From Chlorogloeopsis fritschii (GTDB lineage: Bacteria; Cyanobacteriota; Cyanobacteriia; Cyanobacteriales; Nostocaceae), in NCBI RefSeq assembly GCF_043099315.1, contig NZ_CP170746.1: a DNA stretch of 64,000 bases; one strand, 5' to 3'. The notes below the pieces were generated by a model. It was not told the DNA's origin. It did no database searches and saw only the letters and a program-made list of their open reading frames with translations. Numbering within the stretch: the stretch's first letter is position 1; the number at the start of each line of letters is the position of its first letter. Made by a program: the position numbers and the translations under genes. Of this stretch, positions 27,558 to 35,378 are shown piece by piece.

Positions 27558-29792
27558 TTAGACATCCTCTTGTATCTTGTCAGTAGCTTTAACAAAAGCG
27601 ATCGCGCTTTCCCAGATAACTGTTTGATTGAGTAAGTTTTGGGTGAATATTTCTTGTACAGCGCGTACTTCCTCTGCTTCCAGATTCTCAGCCAGACGTT
27701 CTGCATAACTTGGGCGAGTGGTACCAGAAGTAAACAAGCGATTCAGAAAGGTTGATGTGATGTGCATTTGCGTGGAACTTTGCTCTAAAGTCACTTCTAC
27801 TACCAAATCAGCAGACTCAAACGCTTTTCGTAAATCGTCGGCATCCCAGTTTAGCATTGGGTCTTTTGGTTCAGTGTAAATTGCTTCTTCAGCAGTCACT
27901 AAACGTTCGTACAACTGAGTATTTACTTTATTAGGATCGAGCAAACGATAAAACCGTTGCGTGTAAAGCGGCACTGTCTCTGATAATACAACTATACCCG
28001 ACTTTTTAAGTAAATTTGCTAGGAATTTGGCAGCAGCGACTTTATCCGGTTCTGCAAATAAACCGTTACGCCCGACAATTCGGTCAAATTTTATATCTGG
28101 GGCTTGTGTTTCTAAAATTGCTGGTAGCTCAGTTAATGTAGCAGAGACAACAATTGGACGGGTAAGCTCTGGCAACGCCGTCGCTTGTTCTTGTAAAGCA
28201 TTGGCATCAGTTGTTGTACGAGCACAAGCATAAACTCCACCTTCTGGAACGCGACGTACTGCTTCCCAAGTCAGTAAGCCACTGCCCGCATTGATATCTA
28301 AAATCACATGATGGCGCTGCACATCAGCAGAAGTAAAAATGCGATCGCGCACTGCACCTAACTGTTCTCCGACTTGCGAAAGGGTGCGTTGCAACCATCT
28401 TTCGGAGGTGCGATTGTCTCTTCCATAGGTCAATATTTCTACAGGCGCTACACCTATACCTTCCACCATCGCCGCCAGTTGAGCTTCTCGCCGCCGCGCT
28501 ACCTGCGTACCAATCGTTTGCTCGTAACCTTGTTCTGATGGCTGGTAAAAAACTTGTCCTTGCAAGCTACCAGGTAAGTATTGCTGCGCTACCCAATGCT
28601 CTCGGTAAGCGTGGGGATACAGATATCCTGCTCCATGTCCAAAACCTTGCTTATCGCGGTTAGCATCCTTGAGGTGGGTAGGAACTTCCGCCTCTTTTTC
28701 TTTTTCTACCGCTGCTAAAGCATCAAAAAAGCCCATGACACTGTTTGACTTGGGTGCGTTTGCCAAATACAGTGTTGCCTGTGCTAAATGATAACGTCCT
28801 TCCGGCATCCCTACACGGTCAAAAGCCTCGGCACAAGCATTGATAATTACAACTGCTTGGGGATTGGCTAGCCCCACATCTTCACTAGCTAATATCAATA
28901 AACGGCGGAAAATAAAACGTGGATCTTCGCCTGCATAGATCATTTTCGCTAGCCAGTACAAAGCCGCGTCTGGATCGGAACCGCGTACACTCTTGATGAA
29001 GGCGCTGATAGTATCAAAGTGAGCATCCCCTTCTTTGTCATAGAGAACTGCACGCTGTTGAATTGATTCTTCTGCTACTGCAAGGGTGACGTGAACTACT
29101 CCTGAAGTGTTGGGTGGTGTTGTTTCTACTGCCAATTCCAAAGCATTGAGTAATGAACGAGCATCACCATTGGCAACATTAACTAAATGTGCCAGAGCAT
29201 CCGGTTCAATTTGTACTTGCTTTTTACCGTAACCGCGCTCGGTGTCAGTTAGTGCCTGTTGGGCTATGGCGTACAAATCCTCATCGTTGAGTGGTTTGAG
29301 TTGAAAAATACGCGATCGGCTGACAAGTGCTTTGTTAACTTCAAAGTAAGGATTCTCTGTTGTCGCTCCAATTAAAATCACCGTTCCATTTTCCACCCAC
29401 GGCAGGAGTGCGTCTTGCTGGGATTTATTAAAACGGTGAACTTCATCAACAAAGAGAATAGTTCTTTGATTATGAAACTTGCGTCTATCTTGAGCTTGTT
29501 CAATGGCAGCGCGAATCTCTTTAACGCCGGAAAGCACGGCATTGATAGCAATAAAATGAGCGCGGGTAGTGTTGGCAATCACACGAGCTAGGGTAGTCTT
29601 GCCTGTACCGGGCGGCCCGTAGAAAATTAACGAAGATAGTTGATCTAAACTGATCGCACGTCGGAGCAAGCGTCCTTGTCCGAGAATGTGATCTTGCCCA
29701 ACGAATTCATCAAGCGATCGCGGACGCATCCGCGCTGCAAGTGGTGCTTCTGTTTCTGTTACTTGAGTCAGACGTTGGTCGAATAAGTCCAT
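27558..29792 (-). CDS. rarA: RarA/MgsA recombination factor fused to a methyltransferase-like domain
   Basis: A 744-residue fusion. Residues 1-430 are a RarA (MgsA/WRNIP1) clamp-loader-like AAA+ ATPase with Walker A GPPGTGKT (59-66), Walker B TILFVDEVHR (111-120), the arginine-finger region (ATTENPYFEVNKALVSRSRI) and the C-terminal MgsA domain (GFFDALAAVEKEKEAEVPTH). It acts at stalled replication forks. Residues from about 480 look like a class I SAM methyltransferase (VILDINAGSGLLTWEA, with later PDIKFDRIVGRNGLF). This fusion is known from cyanobacteria; the methyltransferase substrate is unknown. Confidence 0.9.
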   Translation of the reverse strand: MDLFDQRLTQVTETEAPLAARMRPRSLDEFVGQDHILGQGRLLRRAISLDQLSSLIFYGPPGTGKTTLARVIANTTRAHFIAINAVLSGVKEIRAAIEQAQDRRKFHNQRTILFVDEVHRFNKSQQDALLPWVENGTVILIGATTENPYFEVNKALVSRSRIFQLKPLNDEDLYAIAQQALTDTERGYGKKQVQIEPDALAHLVNVANGDARSLLNALELAVETTPPNTSGVVHVTLAVAEESIQQRAVLYDKEGDAHFDTISAFIKSVRGSDPDAALYWLAKMIYAGEDPRFIFRRLLILASEDVGLANPQAVVIINACAEAFDRVGMPEGRYHLAQATLYLANAPKSNSVMGFFDALAAVEKEKEAEVPTHLKDANRDKQGFGHGAGYLYPHAYREHWVAQQYLPGSLQGQVFYQPSEQGYEQTIGTQVARRREAQLAAMVEGIGVAPVEILTYGRDNRTSERWLQRTLSQVGEQLGAVRDRIFTSADVQRHHVILDINAGSGLLTWEAVRRVPEGGVYACARTTTDANALQEQATALPELTRPIVVSATLTELPAILETQAPDIKFDRIVGRNGLFAEPDKVAAAKFLANLLKKSGIVVLSETVPLYTQRFYRLLDPNKVNTQLYERLVTAEEAIYTEPKDPMLNWDADDLRKAFESADLVVEVTLEQSSTQMHITSTFLNRLFTSGTTRPSYAERLAENLEAEEVRAVQEIFTQNLLNQTVIWESAIAFVKATDKIQEDV

Positions 29793-29827
29793 ATATACAT
29801 ATATATTAAGACCAGTTCTTTCAAGGT

Positions 29828-29916
29828 GAGTCGTAGAATCTCTCTCTGTGCTCTCTGCGTCTCAGTGGTTAAAAAGTTATTGATTTAACCGCAGAGGCAC
29901 AGGGAACACAGAGGTT
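29828..29916. repeat. Imperfect inverted repeat upstream of rarA
   Basis: CTCTGTGCTCTCTGCGTCTC...GGTT and its imperfect complement AACC GCAGAGGCACAGGGAACAC flank a short AT spacer. Related fragments (TCTCTGCGTCCTCTGTGTC at about 4281, CACTGCGCCTCTGTGG at about 34236) show it is an interspersed family. Confidence 0.65.
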
Positions 29917-30018
29917 AGAGGTTACAGAGAAGTTCATTTTTGAGAGTTTTTATCCATGCCAAAGCGTAAATACTACTTTGGGGCTACTAAAGTCTAGCTA
30001 GTTAAAAATGAACGAGTT

Positions 30019-31388
30019 TTATTTTTTACTGTCTAAAGTTTCGACAGTGAGCATTTGAGGAGGAGTAGCATCGGGTGGGTAAAGAAAATCCACTTTTACC
30101 AGTCGTCTTTCGCCAGGAGCCATTTTTAATTGGACAAGTGGCTCTCCCATCTGCCCTCGTTGCTGAACTAAATGCCAGTATTTAGTTCTAGGTAAGCCTT
30201 TATCGTCATTGTAGCGAATACGCACTGTGCCTCGAAAAAATACTCGTGGTTCGGGTGGTGACAAGAAGCGCAGTCCTGGTTTGCTTAATTCGTCTTCTTT
30301 AAGAGGTGTTTGAAACAGCACATTTACTGTCTGGGTAGTATCCGTATTATTGATTAACGGTAAAGAGATATTGTATTCAATGCCGTAGTTGCCGTGAGCT
30401 TCGTAAGCAGTGCCAGGATAACGCACTAAAAGTTTGGCACTTTGGTTTTGTCCGGTGCCCATTTTACCTGCGAGGAGGGTACTCAAACCGTAGGAAAAAG
30501 CTTGTCCCGCTTCGGGAATTGCTAGGTATAGACTATTGGAATCGGTAACTTGCGATTGCCAGCGAGAACCAAGGGCGACAGCTGCTACCCGACCGTAGAT
30601 TTCCGGCCCTGTTAGGTTATCGGGGGGGCTGGGGGCTGGTTCGCGCGGCCCGGCAAAATCTCCATTTTCCAAGAGATTCTGCCATTCTTCTAAAGAAGGC
30701 GATCGCTCGCTGCCATCTTGATTTTGTTTGGCAAACATGGCAAGATTAGCCATATATACTGGCCCGTTACTGCTTAAACGCAAGAGAGTAGAGCGTCCGT
30801 TTAATGGTGGCGTCAAAGGGCGTACTGGAATGGGATGATTCATCAGCATCCGACTCTGTTTTGGTGGAATTACCAATTGGGCTGCCCATCCTTGCTGTCG
30901 TTTTAAGCGCAGCACTTCATTCATGACGCGATCACCCGCCCGGCATAAATATTTCCCAAGGTATTATCTAGCATGGGAGGAAGTTTGATAAAAGGCGCAT
31001 CGGGCTGACTCACATAACTGGCTGCTTGTAATATGTTTACAGTTACAGGGCGATCGCTTGGATTATAAACAATCACTCCCAAGTGAAGAGTGCGCAAATC
31101 ATCGGGAGTTTCAATGGCTCTGGCAATATGGTGAGAAAATAAATCAAACCGTCCCTGAAATGGAAAGTTGAGGTGAGCATCTGGCACTTTTTTGCCTTGT
31201 GAGGGAAAGGTGGAGAGTAAAATGCCTTCAGTCTTAACCACTTCTGGGTTATTACTATTAAACACGGGTACTGAGTCGAGTTGACCGGGTAGAGGACGTG
31301 TTTGTTGGGGGGAAAAAAGTTCCTGTTGTAGTATTGCGGGAGATGGTGCTGCTTGAGCTAAAGGTAAATAAGGAATAAAGTTGAACAT
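30019..31388 (-). pseudogene. DUF3370 exported protein, split by a frameshift
   Basis: Two overlapping frames form one DUF3370 protein of about 455 residues. The first has LAQAAPSPAILQQEL...TRPLPGQLDSVPVFNSNNP up to NTLGNIYAG; the second resumes with NEVLRLKRQQGWAAQLVIPP and runs to LTVETLDSKK. Restoring one C at about 30940 gives a continuous YAGPGDRVMNEVL. The N-terminus has a weak signal sequence. The family is restricted mainly to cyanobacteria, probably surface or periplasmic, with unknown function. It lies 13 bases after the phosphodiester glycosidase gene, so they are likely one transcript. Confidence 0.75.
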
Positions 31389-31401
31389 TAATTTAGATAC
31401 T

Positions 31402-32307
31402 TTACTTAGAATCTTTTACAATTTCTTGAACTAGTAAAACTGATTTTACAGGTCGCTTAATCGGATTGCCTTGTCGATCTACTTTTCCATAAAAAAACTT
31501 ACCTTGATAATAAAGAGAAGAGGAACTTCCCCCATCTAAATTCATTGCTTTTTCAGCACCCAAACTTTTCATCAAATTAGCCACTGCTGGTAAAGACATC
31601 CCTGAGTTACCGGGAGAATCTGACTTTTGGGCAACCATCACCAAAATAATAGTGCGATCGCGGGTAATTCCCACAGCCGTTCTAGCATTGGGTTGGTTGC
31701 TACCAATTGCATCTCTTTTGTTGATTGGATCTACAAAGCCTTCTGGCTCTAATGTTAATTGTGGCAATAACTGGGGGCCAGCACCCAAGGCATCTATTAA
31801 TTGGCAACCCGGCAGTGATTTCTCACTACGCAATACGATATCATAGCGAATATTTTGTCCGCACTGATATCGGCGGAATTCTGTACGATTAAAAATTTTA
31901 TCAAGGTAAGGTTTGAGATTAGGATTATTTATTAGGCGCTCATTATTTCTAGGATTGGCTACCAGTTGCTTTTGCAGTACAACAGTTGATGTAGTTTTTT
32001 GATTTACTGGATCGAAAAAACCACCGTTTAAGATAGCTAGTGCTTGATATTGTCTTGCAAATTCTTCTAAGTGAATTAGTTTTGTTGATAATGCAGGAAC
32101 GATTAAATATTTGCTATTGGGAGGAATTAAGAGAATGTGAACAATACTTTGCGGTAATGTGCGTTGCTCATACCGGATATTTTTAAGTTGTGGAGATTGT
32201 ATTGGTATTACCTCACTTCTCAGTTCAAACTGTTGTGATGAATTCCATACCAACAACAGCATCACCAAAGCAATTAATTTTCCTCCTAGCAAGTAGATTT
32301 TTCTCAC
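31402..32307 (-). CDS. Phosphodiester glycosidase family (NAGPA-like) protein
   Basis: A 301-residue protein with an N-terminal signal anchor (KLIALVMLLLVWNSS) and the NAGPA/DUF2233 domain. Motifs are LAILNGGFFDP, ARTAVGITRDRTIILVMV and MNLDGGSSSSLYY, the last being the usual signature. The family cleaves phosphodiester-linked sugars. It faces the periplasm and is probably co-transcribed with the DUF3370 gene that follows. Length is typical. Confidence 0.85.
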   Translation of the reverse strand: MRKIYLLGGKLIALVMLLLVWNSSQQFELRSEVIPIQSPQLKNIRYEQRTLPQSIVHILLIPPNSKYLIVPALSTKLIHLEEFARQYQALAILNGGFFDPVNQKTTSTVVLQKQLVANPRNNERLINNPNLKPYLDKIFNRTEFRRYQCGQNIRYDIVLRSEKSLPGCQLIDALGAGPQLLPQLTLEPEGFVDPINKRDAIGSNQPNARTAVGITRDRTIILVMVAQKSDSPGNSGMSLPAVANLMKSLGAEKAMNLDGGSSSSLYYQGKFFYGKVDRQGNPIKRPVKSVLLVQEIVKDSK

Positions 32308-32423
32308 TTACCTAACCTAAAATTCTAATATTTTTATCAATAACACGAAAAGCCAGTATTTTTAGCCTGCATAAGCAGGCTTTGCTTGTATAGCCTCACC
32401 CTTATAGGGTGTAGGCGCAAGAT

Positions 32424-32698
32424 ATGATAAATGAAGAATTTATTCTGGCTTCTAAATTCTTATTGCGATCGCTGCCAAGAGTTAATGCTCCCACGGCTGA
32501 GGCACAAGCGTTTGCACAAATATGGCGATCGCTAACTGGTCAATCGTATAAATTGAAGATGGCAGTGCTTGCGTTGCAGCCTTCAGCCAAACACTACTTG
32601 ACCAAGGACATAAATACTGCTTCTTGTTCACTGACTTGGCAAACCCGACTTCTAACCATATTTACCAAGCGATCGGTTATCAACCTGTAGGTGATTAG
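32424..32698 (+). pseudogene. GNAT acetyltransferase relic with internal deletion
   Basis: The start (AQAFAQIWRSLTGQSYKLKM) and, in another frame, the end (QGHKYCFLFTDLANPTSNHI then YQAIGYQPVGD) match the two ends of a cyanobacterial GNAT N-acetyltransferase of about 280 residues. The middle, with the acetyl-CoA-binding loop, is gone and the junction near 32580 shifts frame. Confidence 0.65.
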
Positions 32699-32936
32699 AA
32701 TAATTACAGCTTTCACCCTTGTTACCAGGTTGAACTTGGTAACATTACATCTTGCAGCTTGCCCCTAAAACGCCTGGTAGACGCCCAAAGGGCGGCTTCC
32801 CGTAGGGTACTGAAGTTCCAGGCTTATAGTTCAAGTCAGTTTTAACTGACTTTAGCTTTTAGCCAAGAAATTTATTTCTTGGCTGACAAGAGCATAGATG
32901 CAAAATAATGAATAACAAGAATTAAGAGCCTCTGGC

Positions 32937-33725
32937 TCATCTTAAATCTAACTCATCAGGATTGACACCCAACTGACGCAAACGTTCAGCTAATTGTTCT
33001 GCACGTCGTTTTGCTTGCTCAGTTTCTTGTTTTGCTTGCTCAACTTCTTGTCGTGCAGCCACTACTTCCTCTTCAGGGATAGGAATCAATTCCCCGTCTA
33101 AAGTACACCACCGCAACCACCGCCGCTCAATGTTACGAAAGGAACCTTGCCATAATCTCAAACTCAAGCCTAATTCTGGCATTAGCAATCTCTCTTCGGT
33201 AATAGTCATGGGTTCATAGTGACCGCCAACTAAGTGAAATCCCCGAAACTCATTCGTATAGCGACTAAAAACTACATAGTAGGGAACCCGAAGTATCTGC
33301 TCATACACTTCCCATTTTGTAGGAGGTTGCCCCACTTCACTGTTTGTTTCGCCTAAATCTTCGGCTTCTGTACCAGGGGATAATAATTCAACGACAACAA
33401 AGGGATTTACACCTTCTTGCCAAGTTACATAACTCAAACGTAAATCTGTCCCTGCATATAATTTTGGCACTCCCACTACACCAAACCAATCGGGGCGTTT
33501 GTACCGCAAGGGATGGCGAACATCGTAGTAGAGATTGAGATCGGCGGCGCTGTAAACTAGTTCGGGATTCCAATTTACAGGTAAAAAGGTTAAAAACAGC
33601 AATAAAGGTTGTAAAAAGTGAAAATCGTCTTGCAAGCCGGGTTCCTCAGGGTTCTCGCTTGGTAAATCATACATTGTCGGCAGAGTTTGCTGAGGAGGAA
33701 GCGGGGGAATAGATTGGGAAGTCAT
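32937..33725 (-). CDS. Uma2-family protein with C-terminal coiled coil
   Basis: A 262-residue Uma2 (DUF820) protein. The PD-(D/E)XK-like core includes RPDWFGVVGVPKLY, FVVVELLSPGTEAEDLG and WEVYEQILRVPYYVVFSRYT. The last 45 residues form a coiled coil rich in EQAK repeats (VEQAKQETEQAKRRAEQLAE) ending in GVNPDEL, typical of the cyanobacterial long form. Reading frame is intact, unlike the copy at 16930-17580. Role unknown; nuclease activity is assumed only from the fold. Confidence 0.85.
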   Translation of the reverse strand: MTSQSIPPLPPQQTLPTMYDLPSENPEEPGLQDDFHFLQPLLLFLTFLPVNWNPELVYSAADLNLYYDVRHPLRYKRPDWFGVVGVPKLYAGTDLRLSYVTWQEGVNPFVVVELLSPGTEAEDLGETNSEVGQPPTKWEVYEQILRVPYYVVFSRYTNEFRGFHLVGGHYEPMTITEERLLMPELGLSLRLWQGSFRNIERRWLRWCTLDGELIPIPEEEVVAARQEVEQAKQETEQAKRRAEQLAERLRQLGVNPDELDLR

Positions 33726-33770
33726 AGGCGTAAATCAGCATCTCACCCATGATGCTACATTCAATTCAGT

Positions 33771-34130
33771 TTAAACTGCCACTTCATCATAGTCAGATAT
33801 AGTTTTTTCCAAATTTCGGAGTGAAGATACACGAAACCCTATCAAACCAATCAAAAACATACACATTGCACAGATTACATATAACATTGCTATTCCCGCA
33901 CCAGTGCCAGTCCCAAATATTCCTCCTAAAATACCAACAAGGCTACCTCCTTCACTAAACGCAGGTACAAACACATTATCTGCTAATGGCCCTGCAATCA
34001 AAACTGAGGCAGCTGAAGCTAATTGTAAAAGAAGCGATCGCGCTGCAAAAACCCGTCCTTGCACACTAGGAGCAACTTTTGCTAACCAAATCGCATTATC
34101 CGAACTACCACTGAGGGTAAAATCGGTTAG
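33771..34130 (-). pseudogene. C-terminal stump of an MFS transporter
   Basis: The minus strand from 34130 reads TDFTLSGSSDNAIWLAKVAP then SVQGRVFAARSLLLQLASAA, followed by two more hydrophobic segments and FRVSSLRNLEKTIS. This is the end of a 12-helix major-facilitator exporter of the kind found with siderophore genes. Everything upstream is missing. It lies next to a MITE and the iron-siderophore locus, so a deleted siderophore exporter is plausible. Confidence 0.65.
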
Positions 34131-34190
34131 TTAATGCTTATATAGCACTGTTAGTGGTAACCGAGTTATGCACAGAGTATTTAATTTATT

Positions 34191-34283
34191 TAGGACTTAC
34201 GCAAAATTCCTCTCAAAACCTCTTGACTCCGTGTTCACTGCGCCTCTGTGGTTGATTATTCCATAACTCGTGCGTAAGTCCTG
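34191..34283. mobile_element. MITE with TAGGACTTACGCA ends and 5-bp target duplication
   Basis: A 93-bp non-coding element. Its ends (TAGGACTTACGCA and complement TGCGTAAGTCCTG, differing only at the terminal base) are flanked by TTATT (34186-34190 and 34284-34288). The same terminal sequence brackets the 7.7-kb segment at 51242-58943, so both belong to one mobile family. Confidence 0.8.
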
Positions 34284-34315
34284 TTATTAAGTAAATTTTT
34301 ATAAAAATAGAAATT

Positions 34316-35302
34316 TCATACACTTTCTAGCAAATATTTAGGAAGCTCATCTAATAATTTATTTACTCCCAAAGGGCCATATACCCACCATAAATATGGA
34401 TCTACTATGTGCGCTCGCTTATTTTTAACTGCTTTTAGTGAAGATAAAATGCCATTAAAACGAGATGATAACTGTTCTTTATTGCTATTTAAACTTACAA
34501 AAAATAGAATATCGGCATCAAATTTATCAATAACTTCAATATTAAATAAGACAGAATCATCAGGATTTAGAGGTTTATGCGGCATATCTAAACCAATATC
34601 ACTGAAAATCTGAAAGTATATGATGTCGCCTCTTTGCAATTCAAAAGTATTGCCTCCTAAATATTCAAGAATAGAAACTTTCGATTTATATAGATTATTG
34701 TTTACTAATATTTTCTGTAATTCTTTAATTCGCTCTTGATATTGAAGGAGAATTTTTTCTGCTTTTTCTTCCCGACCTACTAGTTGAGCAATGAATCGAA
34801 GGTTATCCTTAAAAGAATGTCTAACTCTGTCAAATTCTATTGGTACTGTAGGGGCAATTTGTGATAGCAGTTTGTAATTGTTACTATCAAAGGGGTCGTT
34901 GAATGACAAAATTAAATCCGGTTTGAGACTGAGAATTTTCTCTAGAGAAGGTTGTCCTCCATTTCCAACTATCTCAATTCCTGCAAGCTCATCAGCAGAC
35001 AAACCACGGAAATTTACATTTACTTGTTTGGCAAAGGTTACTGTACCCACTGGTTTGATACCAAGAGCCAACAATGGATCTACGATCCAGGCGTCCTCTA
35101 ATGCAATAATGCGCTGCGGTTTTAAGGGAATACAGGTTTCACCTAATTGGTGTTGAATTACTCGACACTCAGAAGTGGCTAATTGTTTTTTTGAAATATT
35201 AGGTTTCTGAGTAATTGAGCTATAGCAAGCTGTAATTAAAAGGAAGGAAAAAGCTACTAAAAGAAATAACTTTTTCAATCTATGCGTTGGGTTTCTCATC
35301 AA
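34316..35302 (-). CDS. Iron-siderophore ABC transporter substrate-binding protein
   Basis: A 328-residue lipoprotein (lipobox ITAC, Cys26) with the class III periplasmic-binding fold: PQRIIALEDAWIVDPLLALG, GNGGQPSLEKILSLKPDLIL, a long central helix, and a C-terminal half containing GGNTFELQRGDIIYF and KNKRAHIVDPYLWW. It is of the FecB/FhuD type and should deliver ferric siderophore to an inner-membrane ABC importer, which is not in this window. It is adjacent to and co-oriented with the TonB receptor upstream, 76 bases away. Confidence 0.88.
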   Translation of the reverse strand: MMRNPTHRLKKLFLLVAFSFLLITACYSSITQKPNISKKQLATSECRVIQHQLGETCIPLKPQRIIALEDAWIVDPLLALGIKPVGTVTFAKQVNVNFRGLSADELAGIEIVGNGGQPSLEKILSLKPDLILSFNDPFDSNNYKLLSQIAPTVPIEFDRVRHSFKDNLRFIAQLVGREEKAEKILLQYQERIKELQKILVNNNLYKSKVSILEYLGGNTFELQRGDIIYFQIFSDIGLDMPHKPLNPDDSVLFNIEVIDKFDADILFFVSLNSNKEQLSSRFNGILSSLKAVKNKRAHIVDPYLWWVYGPLGVNKLLDELPKYLLESV

Positions 35303-35378
35303 GCTTGTTTTGAGGTAGTTAACAAAATTGAACTGTTTTATAGTGTGTTATTTAATTAAAGATTAACCACAAAGCCAG

